A stretch of 64,000 bases of DNA, from NCBI RefSeq assembly GCF_026725475.1, contig NZ_CP109967.1:310001-374000 (forward strand), written 5' to 3'. Under the pieces are notes generated by a model. The model was not told where the DNA came from. It made no database searches and saw nothing but the letters and a program-made list of their open reading frames with translations. The stretch is from Catenovulum adriaticum (GTDB lineage Bacteria > Pseudomonadota > Gammaproteobacteria > Enterobacterales > Alteromonadaceae). Every line of letters starts with the position of its first letter. Position 1 is the first letter of the stretch. Positions 36,990-46,276 of the stretch are shown here, one piece after another. The translations under genes and the position numbers were made by a program.

Positions 36990-38186
36990 TTAAAACCCAG
37001 TCTGTAGCCACAACCAAAGTCTATCTGTATCCGCAACCGCAATAGTATCTGAACTAAAAGCTGCATATTTAATACCAGTTTTAATTGCACCAAATTGAGT
37101 CGCGGCGACTAAATTAAGCTCATTCCCCAAATCAGCTGAGCCTTCATCTGTTTTAAAGTCATGATATATAGCCGTTAAACCAATGCCTGATATTTTGGTT
37201 GATACACTGGCATACGTATCTACTAACCCCATACCATTGGCGGGAGAGTTGAACGTACTGCCTAAAAATACATCTGCAAAACCATTAAATTTATGCAAGG
37301 TTGCCAATGGCGTGGCAAAGTGTCCCTGCCCATTATCTGACCCCAAAGTTTCCTGACCCAATTTAAGTGTCACGCCATTGACGATTGCACCCGCTTCAAT
37401 TGCTATATAGTGGGTGTCTACGTTTAGGGTTTTGTTATCTTGTAACGCATATTCAGCTGAATATAAAAATGGAATATCGCTCGCCGTTTTGCCGCCAAAA
37501 CTGACCCCATAGGTATTCATTTCCTGAGTCGCTTCGGGTGCAATTTTATAACTATATGCAACAGCTTTCCCCAGCGTGGTATTATAAGATAAATTTACCA
37601 GTACAGTGTCGGCCTCTACGTCTTTTGTTTCGCCAAAAATTCGGTTGTGTTTATAAACATAAGCAAGATTCGCAGAAAAATCACCCGCACCATACACTAA
37701 ATTTAGCGCATCAAAAGTTTGTCTATCTTGTCTCCAACCCACATGACCAACATGACGGTGTCCGTCTAATGTTAATACTTGGCGACCTAATTTAGCCGTC
37801 AATCCATTTGCGGCATAAGCGATGTAGGCTTGGTCTAGTTCAGTAAATTCAGGATCAGATATTTCGGCATATTCATTTACGACACCCGCTAATGTGGTTT
37901 TATATTCGTCTTGTCCTAAAACCTGACGATTGTCTTCAAATTCAATCAAGCCACTAAAGCCTGAAACGGATGCAGTTTTAAACCCTAAACGGGTACGTAA
38001 AGTGAGCGCGGAACCATCCAGATCACCTGTTTCTGCATCTTCATATCGCAAGCGAAAATCTCCAAAAGCTTTACCTTGTTTAAAGGCATCGCTGAACGAC
38101 TCCGCCGCAAAGCTTGGAACAGAAACAGCACCAGTGCTGAGAATTGAAACAATAGCAAATGCTATTTTAGATTTTGTGTGTTGCAT
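36990..38186 (-). CDS. Outer-membrane porin, alginate-export-like beta-barrel
   Basis: This 398-residue protein has a signal peptide cut near PSFAAES. It is a predicted beta-barrel with alternating aromatic strands such as FGDFRLRYEDAETGD, AKLGRQVLTLDGHRHVGHVGWRQDRQTFD and a C-terminal aromatic residue (LWLQTGF). The RQ..DGHRHVG region is typical of the alginate-export/porin family PF13372. Its position after nasA and the TrpD2-like gene suggests a role in nitrate or nitrite entry; that is inference. The ATG at 38186 follows GGGAG. Confidence 0.78.
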   Translation of the reverse strand: MQHTKSKIAFAIVSILSTGAVSVPSFAAESFSDAFKQGKAFGDFRLRYEDAETGDLDGSALTLRTRLGFKTASVSGFSGLIEFEDNRQVLGQDEYKTTLAGVVNEYAEISDPEFTELDQAYIAYAANGLTAKLGRQVLTLDGHRHVGHVGWRQDRQTFDALNLVYGAGDFSANLAYVYKHNRIFGETKDVEADTVLVNLSYNTTLGKAVAYSYKIAPEATQEMNTYGVSFGGKTASDIPFLYSAEYALQDNKTLNVDTHYIAIEAGAIVNGVTLKLGQETLGSDNGQGHFATPLATLHKFNGFADVFLGSTFNSPANGMGLVDTYASVSTKISGIGLTAIYHDFKTDEGSADLGNELNLVAATQFGAIKTGIKYAAFSSDTIAVADTDRLWLWLQTGF

Positions 38187-38515
38187 AAGTCACTCCCAAG
38201 TAACATTTATTAAGATTAAAAATAAACTGTTTTGAAAGTGATGCTGGGTGAAAGCTGAATTAAGATTACTCGATTTTCAAACCTAAGGTCAAGCTTTTTA
38301 ATTTATTTATTTTCACTTTAAAATCATCAAGTTAAGCATAATAAATCTGGATTATTTTCGTTATCTAAAATGAAGAATGAAATTAGGCATAAAACGAAAA
38401 GTGTGTTTTATATTGTTAGCCCTTGAGAGGATTTCAGCCATTTTAAAGGGTTAACTTTAAATAAACTTAACCCTTATTTTTTTAATAATGGTTTTAAATA
38501 ACGGTGTCTGATCAT
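38187..38515. other. Intergenic region upstream of porin
   Basis: A hairpin AAGGGTTAA/TTAACCCTT (38446-38475) follows the TrpD2-like gene on the minus strand; its T-run lies on the plus-strand side, so its use is unclear. The remainder is AT-rich and probably holds the porin promoter. Confidence 0.5.
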
Positions 38516-39532
38516 TTAAACCAATGGCCAGTCTGTTATAGATCGAGACTGCCAAATTTGCTCTGCCTTTTGTAAACTACTAGCAACCGCTTCTTGTTTA
38601 TTATCCATCGTATAAAATTCAGATTGAGTTAATAACAACATAATACTAATAGTGCCAATAATCGCTTGAGTTGCGTATTCGTTATTTTCTTGTGCCATCC
38701 AAATCGTTTTCAACGACGATACATCCAATTCTCTGGGTTTTACTTGCCAAGTTTCTAACCTGGCCGGTAAAACGAATTCGTTTTGAATCCCTTTGCGACA
38801 ACAATGTAAAGTGGCTGCTCGCTCTGGGTTAAATTCAATTTCGCCGCCTTCTCCTCTAAAACAAATAACATGATTATCATTCGTTAATTTAGCGGTGTCT
38901 GAATGACGAATATCAAAATGTTTATGGTGCACGCCATGTAAGCTGTAAGTCGCGTTTAATGGGTTTAACATTCGGGCTAACGTATTGGCCGATGAGCGTA
39001 AACCAAAAAGCGCGCGTAACTGAATTAATTGGTCTAGTTTTGGGTGAATATCCACCAGTTCAATATAACAAAAACCAAACTGCGCGAGTTGCTGCTCGGC
39101 CTCGGTTTTGTTAGTGGCGGGGACAATCCCAAATTCAGCTAAGCATTGTTTTAAATACAACCGTTTAGAATCGGGTTCTGCGGTACCGTGAATCGCAATT
39201 TTTATTCCCTTTTTAGCTAACGCCATAACTGAGAGTAAAAACCAAGGTAAATGACGTCGTTTACCAGCATAGCATCCCATATCTAAATCAACCGATAAAC
39301 CGTCAAATTTTGAACTAGTATACCCGCGACAAGCTTGCACAAAACCCGCTAGTTCTTCAGCAGTTTCTTCACGCACACGCAACAACATTAAAAATGCACC
39401 CAGTTGCTCTGGTGTTACTTTGTCATCTAATATTTGTTGCATGGCATCAAAGGCTTGTGATTGAGACAAGGTTTTACCCGCTCTTTGGCCCCGACCAATT
39501 AACTTAATATATTCTTTAAATGCGAGCTTCAT
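38516..39532 (-). CDS. TrpD2/YbiB-like glycosyltransferase-fold protein
   Basis: This 338-residue protein resembles anthranilate phosphoribosyltransferase-fold proteins of the TrpD2/YbiB group, which bind nucleic acids rather than making tryptophan. Seen are the N-terminal helical domain (LSQSQAFDAMQQILDDKVTPEQLGAFLMLLRVREETAEELAGF), the degenerate loop VDLDMGCYAGKRRHLPWF, and NPLNATYSLHGVHHKHF. It lies 63 bases after nasA, so it probably belongs to the nas operon, as in other marine gammaproteobacteria. Its role in nitrate assimilation is unknown. Confidence 0.8.
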   Translation of the reverse strand: MKLAFKEYIKLIGRGQRAGKTLSQSQAFDAMQQILDDKVTPEQLGAFLMLLRVREETAEELAGFVQACRGYTSSKFDGLSVDLDMGCYAGKRRHLPWFLLSVMALAKKGIKIAIHGTAEPDSKRLYLKQCLAEFGIVPATNKTEAEQQLAQFGFCYIELVDIHPKLDQLIQLRALFGLRSSANTLARMLNPLNATYSLHGVHHKHFDIRHSDTAKLTNDNHVICFRGEGGEIEFNPERAATLHCCRKGIQNEFVLPARLETWQVKPRELDVSSLKTIWMAQENNEYATQAIIGTISIMLLLTQSEFYTMDNKQEAVASSLQKAEQIWQSRSITDWPLV

Positions 39533-39595
39533 TATTTATCTATTTATTGGTTTGTTTGCACTCATGATACCATTCAATTGTGGTCAAAAGCTAAA

Positions 39596-42259
39596 TTAAG
39601 CAACTGCCGCTGGGCAATGTTGTTTAATAAGTCCACTTAAATCTGTTTTACATGAACCACAATTAGTACCGCATTTTAAACGCTGACCTAGTTTGTCGAC
39701 ACTATCATCACCATAATCTACAATCGCTTCAATAATTTGCTTCTCACCAACTTTGAAACAACTACAAATCTGGCGACCTTTTGAAACTTCTGGAGTTGGA
39801 ATTGCGGTAATTAATGCTTTAATTTCTTCGCGTCCAAATGATTCTAACGCAAACATTTCACTTAACCATGATATATCTTGGGCAAAAGGCGAAGCTTGAA
39901 CATAACATACAAATTGAAGTTCATTTTCTTGATAGCAAAATATTCTAAATTCTTTGTTGTGTAAGTTTTCAACCCGAATCCATTCCCCTTCACTATTCGC
40001 TCTTTGCTGGCACCAATCTAGCCAGTCTTGAATATCGCCCTGCCCTGAAAAGCTGGCACTAAAACCAGCTGCGTTAGGTGATTTAGCCCAGTAATCTGAA
40101 TCGACAAATAATGGATTTTTGCCAACCATAAAACCATAATAATCAGCGGGGTAGGCTTCAATATTAACCGCTGCGTGCTTTAATTCAGGTTGACCTGAGA
40201 CAGGATCAACCACACTGGCAAATAAACGATTAATATTGGCGTTAGCAGCAAATTGTTTGTTCCAATGCATAGGAATAAACAATTCTTTTTTGCGCTGCCC
40301 TGAATCCACTTTAACTTTAACTAAGCTTTCACCTGTTTCAGAAAAAACACGCGCTATGGCACCATCAACTAATTCAAGTGCACTTGCATCATCAGGGTGA
40401 ATAGCAACAAAGGGTTCGCTAATATGAGCGGTTAATTTAGCGGCTTTACCTGTACGGGTCATTGTATGCCATTGATCTCGAATCCGTCCGGTATTACAAA
40501 CAAACGGATAAGCTTCACTGGTTTTTTGTACCGGATCTTTAGCTTCAACCCCAATAAATTTTGCTTTTTTAGACGCGGTAAAAAACCGGCCATCGTCAAA
40601 CATACGCGCTCGTCCAAGCGGATAATCTTTAGTAACCGGCCATTGAATCGGTCTTAGTTTATCGTATTGAGTTTGATTTATTCCGGCTAAACCACTAATG
40701 TCAAAATCGCGCTGACCGTTATTTTCAAACCCAGATAATCTGGCATGTTCTTCAAATACGTCTACTGGGTGGGTGAAATTAAAACCACGATTAAAGCCCA
40801 TTGCTTTGGCGATGTCACAAATAATTTGCCAATCGTGTTTTGCTTGGCCAGGTGGCGGCATAATACCGCGCTGGCGCGAAATTCGGCGCTCTGAGTTAGT
40901 TACAGTGCCATTTTTTTCTGACCAAGTCGTAGCTGGAAACCTTACATCGGCCCACTCCATGGTATCTGTATTATCAACACAATCTGACACCACGACTAAA
41001 GGGCAAGCTTCAAGCGCTTTAGCCACTTCGTTGCCATTAGGCAAACTCACCGCTGGATTAGTGGCCATAATCCAAATCGCTTTAATGTCGCCTGATTTTA
41101 CTTTTTCAAACATATCTACTGCTTTAGCGCCTGCCTTTTTTGCGATCCGAGGGGATTGCCAAAACCGCTGTACTAAATCAGTATGTTTATCGTTTTCAAT
41201 ATCCATATGAGCAGCCAACATATTAGCTAAGCCACCAACTTCTCGCCCGCCCATAGCATTGGGTTGGCCGGTAATAGAAAAAGGCCCATTACCTGCACTT
41301 CCAATTTTACCTGCCGCTAAGTGGCAGTTAATAATAGCATTGGCTTTATCTGTTCCCTGGCTGGATTGGTTAACCCCCATACAATAAAAAGTAACCGCGG
41401 TTGGGCTGTGTGCAAACCATTTATAATAAGTTTCAAGTTCTTGTACTGTAATATCACAAACCTGAGCCACTTTTTCTAAGGTCCACAATTTGCTTTGCTC
41501 AAGCGCTAACTCTAAGCCTTCGGTCGACAAACTCACAAATTCGTTATCTATTAATTGATTAGCAAATAAATAATTGAGTAAACCATTTAATAACGCCACG
41601 TCTGTGCCGGGTTTAATGGCTAAATGTAAATCAGCCAATTCGGTTGTTGCACTTTTTCGTGGATCAATTACGACAACTTTCATATTTGGATTTAGCTGCT
41701 TGGCACGCTCCATCCGTTGAAATAATACCGGATGTGTCCACGCAGCATTAGAGCCCAGCAATACTAAACAATCTGTATCTTCTATATCCTCATAATTACA
41801 AGGCACTGTATCTGAGCCAAAAGCCCGTTTATACGCAGCAACTGCCGATGACATACACAAACGAGAATTAGTGTCTATATTCGCGCTGCCGATATAGCCT
41901 TTCATTAATTTATTGGCGACATAATAGTCTTCAGTTAATAACTGGCCGGATACATAAAATGCAACAGAATCAGCCCCATATTTAGCAATAGTTTGATTAA
42001 ACTTGTCAGCTACATGTCTAGTCGCTTCATCCCAAGAAACAGTAGCATTAGCTATCATGGGCTGCAGTAATCGCCCTGAAAGATCATTTGTTTCTAATAC
42101 AGATGAACCTTTTATACACAAACGTCCAAAATTAGCGGGATGCTCTGAAGAGCCATCAACTCGAGTTAGCTTTGAATCATTAACGGTTACGTCAATGCCA
42201 CACCCAACACCACAATACGGACACGTGGTCTGTTTTAAATTAACTGCTTTTTTGTTCAT
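39596..42259 (-). CDS. nasA: Assimilatory nitrate reductase catalytic subunit
   Basis: This 887-residue molybdenum enzyme reduces nitrate to nitrite in the cytosol. The N-terminal [4Fe-4S] motif is CPYCGVGC with a fourth Cys in GRLCIKGS. Mo-bisMGD-binding segments include VLLGSNAAWTHPV, GVNQSSQGTD and ITGQPNAMGGREVGGLANML. The C-terminus adds a BFD-type [2Fe-2S] domain (CSCFKVGEKQI...CGTNCGSCK), as in Klebsiella NasA. The ATG at 42259 is used; a TTG lies one codon upstream. No NasB/NasC reductase partner is nearby. The leader has a two-hairpin ANTAR-type element and a hairpin presenting the ribosome site. Confidence 0.95.
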   Translation of the reverse strand: MNKKAVNLKQTTCPYCGVGCGIDVTVNDSKLTRVDGSSEHPANFGRLCIKGSSVLETNDLSGRLLQPMIANATVSWDEATRHVADKFNQTIAKYGADSVAFYVSGQLLTEDYYVANKLMKGYIGSANIDTNSRLCMSSAVAAYKRAFGSDTVPCNYEDIEDTDCLVLLGSNAAWTHPVLFQRMERAKQLNPNMKVVVIDPRKSATTELADLHLAIKPGTDVALLNGLLNYLFANQLIDNEFVSLSTEGLELALEQSKLWTLEKVAQVCDITVQELETYYKWFAHSPTAVTFYCMGVNQSSQGTDKANAIINCHLAAGKIGSAGNGPFSITGQPNAMGGREVGGLANMLAAHMDIENDKHTDLVQRFWQSPRIAKKAGAKAVDMFEKVKSGDIKAIWIMATNPAVSLPNGNEVAKALEACPLVVVSDCVDNTDTMEWADVRFPATTWSEKNGTVTNSERRISRQRGIMPPPGQAKHDWQIICDIAKAMGFNRGFNFTHPVDVFEEHARLSGFENNGQRDFDISGLAGINQTQYDKLRPIQWPVTKDYPLGRARMFDDGRFFTASKKAKFIGVEAKDPVQKTSEAYPFVCNTGRIRDQWHTMTRTGKAAKLTAHISEPFVAIHPDDASALELVDGAIARVFSETGESLVKVKVDSGQRKKELFIPMHWNKQFAANANINRLFASVVDPVSGQPELKHAAVNIEAYPADYYGFMVGKNPLFVDSDYWAKSPNAAGFSASFSGQGDIQDWLDWCQQRANSEGEWIRVENLHNKEFRIFCYQENELQFVCYVQASPFAQDISWLSEMFALESFGREEIKALITAIPTPEVSKGRQICSCFKVGEKQIIEAIVDYGDDSVDKLGQRLKCGTNCGSCKTDLSGLIKQHCPAAVA

Positions 42260-42280
42260 CAAATTTCTTACCTAAATTTG
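42260..42280 (-). promoter_or_regulatory. Hairpin presenting the nasA ribosome site
   Basis: In the minus-strand RNA, CAAATTT and AAATTTG are perfect 7-base complements with AGGTAAG, the Shine-Dalgarno, as the 7-base loop. The start ATG follows immediately. The A/T stem is weak, so it may be only mildly inhibitory. Confidence 0.45.
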
Positions 42281-42285
42281 GTTGT

Positions 42286-42347
42286 ATTTCCGCCTTTGGA
42301 AACGCAACATAAACGCTCGAGTTTTTGTTTACCCGCCTTTGGATAAA
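42286..42347 (-). promoter_or_regulatory. ANTAR-target double hairpin (NasT/NasR-type) in nasA leader
   Basis: The minus-strand RNA forms TTTATCC-AAAGGC-GGGTAAA (42328-42347) and then TTTCC-AAAGGC-GGAAA (42287-42302, extended by a G-U pair). Both stems close the same hexaloop with A at position 1 and G at position 4, separated by 24 bases. This is the defining form of RNAs bound by ANTAR regulators such as NasR and NasT. It lies about 27 bases before nasA. A U-run terminator after the second hairpin is not evident. Confidence 0.8.
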
Positions 42348-42568
42348 ACAAAGAATGCAACTAGAGTGCCAAATAATTAGGTCATTGTTTTATATATATT
42401 TTATATGTATTAAAGCTAAAAAATTGAGTTCAAAAAACAACTAATGGTTCATCATGCACCATATTAGTACATCGCTTTAATTAAGAATTAGAAGGTAAGG
42501 CGACAAGTATAATAAGTAAAGTAAAAATAATCAGATAATTGAAATTTGATTGATTAGCGATAACAAAA

Positions 42569-42596
42569 AGAACCGGATAACCAAAGTTATCCGGTT
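42569..42596 (-). terminator. Terminator of nspC operon
   Basis: The 11-base arms AACCGGATAAC and complement enclose a CAAA loop, followed on the minus strand by CTTTTTG. It lies 20 bases past the nspC stop. Confidence 0.92.
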
Positions 42597-42616
42597 CTAT
42601 GTATTTAGTTTAAGCG

Positions 42617-43783
42617 TTACGATAAGCGATTTTTAAAATCTTCATACCCAAAGGTTTTAACCAAATTCACCTTATCAGTTTTCGAATTCCAAATCGCAAT
42701 TGAAGGTAAACCTATGCCGTTAAAAGTCGTTGTTTTCACCATAGTATAATGCGACATGTCATCAAACATGAGCCGCTGACCAATGGCTAAAGGTGAATCA
42801 AATGAATAAACCCCCATAACATCACCAGCTAAACAAGTTTGCCCACCTAGGCGATATTTAAAAGCTTTTTCATCCGGCTGGCCAGAGCCAAAAATATCAG
42901 CGCGATAAGGCATCTCAATCGTATCTGGCATATGGCAAGTTGCAGATGTATCTAAAATCGCAATGTCTATATCGTTACGAGTTAAATCAAGCACTTCGCA
43001 CACTAGCACCCCGGTATTAATCGCAATGGCTTCACCAGGCTCTAAATATACTTGTACGTCATATTTTGCCTGAAACTGTTTTATGCGCTCAATAAGCGCC
43101 TCAACCGGATAATCTGCAGCGGTAATATGATGTCCACCTCCAAAATTAACCCATTTTAAATTTGGGAGTATATTGGCAAATTTTTCCTCAATGACATCAA
43201 GCGTTCGCGCTAAAGGCTCAAAACTTTGCTCACATAGTGTATGAAAATGTAGACCGCTGATGCCATCCAACGAATTATGTTCAAATTCAATTGGCAAAAT
43301 GCCCAGCCGTGAACCAGGCGCACAAGGATCGTAAATTTCAGTCGCCCCCTCAGAATGCATAGGATTAAGTCTAAGTCCAAACTCTAAGCTAGGTTTTGCC
43401 TGTTTGGCTTGTTTAATTTGCGGTTGAAATCGTTTCCATTGCGCAAAAGAATTAAATACAAGATGATCAGACAAATTTAAAATTTCTGATATATCTTGCT
43501 CAGCAAAAGCGGCACTGTAAGTATGCACTTCACCGTTAAATTCTTCTTTACCTAATTTAGCTTCATGCAAGCCACTGGCACAAATACCCGTTAAGTATTT
43601 ATCAATTAAAGGCGCTAAACTAAACATTGAAAACGCTTTTAATGCTAATAATACTTTAGCACCAGATTCATTTTGAATCCGGGCTAAGGTTTTGAGGTTA
43701 TTTTCAATTGCAACTTCATCAACAACAAAACAAGGCGATGGTACTCGGCTGCTGTCAAAATGATGAAAAGATTGACTATTCAT
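42617..43783 (-). CDS. nspC: Carboxynorspermidine decarboxylase
   Basis: This 388-residue PLP enzyme of the alanine-racemase-like fold decarboxylates carboxy(nor)spermidine, the last step of the alternative spermidine/norspermidine route. Landmarks are SPCFVVDEVAIENNL, the PLP lysine in KVLLALKAFSMF, WVNFGGGHHIT, YLEPGEAIAINTG and CLAGDVMGVY. The ATG at 43783 is chosen because family members begin shortly before the PSPCFV motif; a TTG three codons upstream is possible. It follows carboxynorspermidine synthase almost without gap, forming a two-gene operon closed by the hairpin 42569-42596. Confidence 0.93.
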   Translation of the reverse strand: MNSQSFHHFDSSRVPSPCFVVDEVAIENNLKTLARIQNESGAKVLLALKAFSMFSLAPLIDKYLTGICASGLHEAKLGKEEFNGEVHTYSAAFAEQDISEILNLSDHLVFNSFAQWKRFQPQIKQAKQAKPSLEFGLRLNPMHSEGATEIYDPCAPGSRLGILPIEFEHNSLDGISGLHFHTLCEQSFEPLARTLDVIEEKFANILPNLKWVNFGGGHHITAADYPVEALIERIKQFQAKYDVQVYLEPGEAIAINTGVLVCEVLDLTRNDIDIAILDTSATCHMPDTIEMPYRADIFGSGQPDEKAFKYRLGGQTCLAGDVMGVYSFDSPLAIGQRLMFDDMSHYTMVKTTTFNGIGLPSIAIWNSKTDKVNLVKTFGYEDFKNRLS

Positions 43784-43792
43784 GAATGGCAA

Positions 43793-45004
43793 CTACTTAA
43801 CTAAATTAAAATTTGGGTTTTCAATAACTTGCCAAGGTAAACCTTGTTCATTTAATTCATCCATAAATGGGTCTGGATCAAGTTGCTCTATGTTCCAAAC
43901 ACCCGGTTTTTTCCATTTTCCAGACATAATCATTTTAGCCCCTATCATCGCCGGTACACCCGTGGTGTACGAAATGGCTTGCGAGCCAACTTCTTGGTAA
44001 CAGTCTTGATGATCTTTAATGTTGTATACGTAAACCGTTTTTTCAACGCCATCTTTAATACCTGTGACTAAACAGCCTATACATGTTTTACCTTTGGTGC
44101 GTGGCCCTAGCGTTGAAGGATCAGGCAGTAGCGCTTTTAAAAATTGAATGGGTACAATTTTTTGACCTTCAAATTCAATCGCCTCTATGCCAGTCATACC
44201 CACATTACCTAGCACCTCAAGATGCTTTAAGTAATTTTGGCTAAAACTCATCCAAAACTGTGCTTTTTTAAGACTCGGAAAATGTTTACCCAAAGATTCA
44301 AGCTCTTCATGATACATACGATAAATATCGTATGTGCCTACTTCTTCTGGGCAGGTAAACGACTGGCTTGTTGAAAGCGCAGGCGACTCAACAAATTCAC
44401 CATCTTCCCAATGTCGGCAAGTTGCGGTTACTTCACGAATATTAATTTCAGGATTGAAGTTAGTCGCAAATGGGTAGCCGTGATCGCCACCATTTACATC
44501 AATAATATCGAGTGTGTGAATTTCATCAAAATAATGCTTGGCAGCGTAAGCAGTAAATACATTGGTTGCGCCTGGATCAAAACCAGAACCTAATAATGCT
44601 GTTAAACCCGCTTTTTCAAATTTTTCTTGATACGCCCACTGCCATTTGTATTCAAATTTAGCTGTGTCTAAAGGTTCATAATTTGCCGTATCCATGTAAT
44701 GAACACCTGCCTCTAAACAAGCATCCATAATGGTTAAATCTTGATATGGCAAGGCTACATTAATAACCAATTCAGGTTTTGTTTGGTTTAATAGAGCGAC
44801 TAAAGCCGGCACATTATCAGCATCTACAGCGGCTGTTTTTATGGTTTTTTGCAGACTTTTTTCAATTTCATTTGCGATCTCAATACACTTAGACTCAGTT
44901 CGACTGGCAAGAATAATCTCACCAAAAACCTCAGCATTTTGCGCACATTTAAAAGCAACTACTCGACCTACGCCACCTGCACCAATAATTAATACTTTTT
45001 TCAT
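43793..45004 (-). CDS. Carboxynorspermidine synthase (saccharopine dehydrogenase family)
   Basis: This 403-residue NADPH-dependent enzyme condenses aspartate semialdehyde with putrescine or diaminopropane to make carboxy(nor)spermidine. The N-terminal Rossmann motif is VLIIGAGGVGRVVAFKCAQ. Other landmarks are YMDTANYEPLD, GSGFDPGATNVFTAYA and YTTGVPAMIGAKMI. Pairing with nspC confirms the role. The ATG at 45004 follows AAGGTAAAT. Confidence 0.92.
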   Translation of the reverse strand: MKKVLIIGAGGVGRVVAFKCAQNAEVFGEIILASRTESKCIEIANEIEKSLQKTIKTAAVDADNVPALVALLNQTKPELVINVALPYQDLTIMDACLEAGVHYMDTANYEPLDTAKFEYKWQWAYQEKFEKAGLTALLGSGFDPGATNVFTAYAAKHYFDEIHTLDIIDVNGGDHGYPFATNFNPEINIREVTATCRHWEDGEFVESPALSTSQSFTCPEEVGTYDIYRMYHEELESLGKHFPSLKKAQFWMSFSQNYLKHLEVLGNVGMTGIEAIEFEGQKIVPIQFLKALLPDPSTLGPRTKGKTCIGCLVTGIKDGVEKTVYVYNIKDHQDCYQEVGSQAISYTTGVPAMIGAKMIMSGKWKKPGVWNIEQLDPDPFMDELNEQGLPWQVIENPNFNLVK

Positions 45005-45643
45005 ATTTACCTTACGGCTCCAAATAAAATAGCAAGTTTAGACTAAATACACATTTTTAGTTGACTAAAAGTTTAGACAACCATTGTTAATCGAAATAAA
45101 TATCATTTGCAATAGATACAGATAAAAATAATATCATTCTTGTGATGATAGTGCTTTATTTCACATTTTTAACCATAGCTAAAAGATGGTCTTCAAATTC
45201 TAAAAAAGCCGATTAGCACATTGTGTAAAACGAGTGAAATGTACTTGCAAATTACCTAGCCGTCTAGCATTAATATTAAATTTATTTAATCTCTTTTTAG
45301 TCCTGCTTTAAGCTAATATTAAATCAATGCCCAAAGTGTTATTTTAACGTTTATATACTGTTTTTAATGATTATAAATACATCGACTGGGGGGCTAAATT
45401 AAACTCACAACTAAAAATAAAAACTTGAGCCTTAGCAATGTTTTTATGAGCTTAATTTTATAGCTAAAAAAATGGAAAGATTACAGAAAGGATAACAAAA
45501 ATGCCTCACCAACAAGCTAAATTCATAAAATTTGTTTACACAATAGGCAATTAAAAAATTAAGCGCTTTGCTATCGTTTTTAGCCAAAGCGCTTAATTGA
45601 GTAAAGCGTTAGTAGCTAACGCTTTAGCTTTAAAGTTTAAAAA
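45005..45643. other. Intergenic region upstream of polyamine operon
   Basis: 639 bases without a recognisable gene. The left part is AT-rich and would hold the polyamine operon promoter. The right end holds the tandem hairpins 45557-45626. No operator or repeat was recognised in between. Confidence 0.55.
45557..45626 (-). terminator. Tandem hairpins terminating the RpiB-like gene
   Basis: On the minus strand the first hairpin has 11-base perfect arms (45602-45612 with 45616-45626) and a 3-base loop. The second has 14-base arms (45557-45570 with 45585-45598) and is followed by TTTTTTAATT. The double structure begins 17 bases after the stop codon. Confidence 0.85.
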
Positions 45644-46276
45644 TTATAAACGAGATTTTACAAATTCAGCTATTTTTTCATCTTTACAGTTTTCTAAGAA
45701 ACAAGCTTGAAACCTCTCACCGCCGATTGCAGTTTTAACTAACTCAGGGTCTAATGACTCTAAAGCTTGTAAATAATCTTTAGCGATGTTTTCTTTCACT
45801 GTCTCCAAAATACTCGCATTTTCGTTTTGAGAAGCTTTACGTTCTGGCGGGTAACCTTGACCTTTTTCACCCGCGAACGCTTTTTCAAATATATAACGAA
45901 TATTTAATTCAGCGCCCCAACCAAAACCTTTAGCGAAAGGTAGTGCGAGTGCGTTACCATTATTAATTTGCGCAAATAAATAAGCATCTGACGGGTCAAT
46001 ACAATAACCACAAGTAACCCCAGGGTATGCATTTAATGACAATAAAGCACCTTGACCCGTACCGCACCCTGAAATAACAAAATCGACCGCACCAGAGTTT
46101 AATAGTAAACTCGCCATAATACCTAAATGAATATAAGTTAAACGATGATCGTTATCGCCGTTCATACCAACGTTAAAAACACTATGTCCTTGCTCGGCAG
46201 CAACAGACTCTAGTTGCTCTAAAACCACAGGGTTTTTGCCTGCTTGACTAAACTCATTCATTAATGCAATTTTCAT
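45644..46276 (-). CDS. RpiB/LacA/LacB-family sugar isomerase
   Basis: This 210-residue protein has the RpiB-like fold: FVISGCGTGQGALLSLNAYPGVTCGYC corresponds to the anion-binding and catalytic Cys region, and a longer C-terminal extension (IGGERFQACFLENCKD) replaces the usual short tail. Bona fide RpiB proteins are about 150 residues. The longer form resembles proteins in uronate clusters, including, as I recall, streptococcal DhuI, an isomerase of unsaturated-uronate products. A role in uronate rather than pentose metabolism is therefore possible; kdgK elsewhere in the window fits. The ATG at 46276 follows AAGGTGAG. Confidence 0.75.
   Translation of the reverse strand: MKIALMNEFSQAGKNPVVLEQLESVAAEQGHSVFNVGMNGDNDHRLTYIHLGIMASLLLNSGAVDFVISGCGTGQGALLSLNAYPGVTCGYCIDPSDAYLFAQINNGNALALPFAKGFGWGAELNIRYIFEKAFAGEKGQGYPPERKASQNENASILETVKENIAKDYLQALESLDPELVKTAIGGERFQACFLENCKDEKIAEFVKSRL

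Larger units (their letters stand above)
42260..42616. other. Leader and promoter region of nasA
   Basis: From the gene outwards it holds the ribosome-site hairpin (42260-42280), the ANTAR-type double hairpin (42286-42347), AT-rich promoter-like sequence, and the nspC terminator (42569-42596). No coding frame was recognised. Confidence 0.65.
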
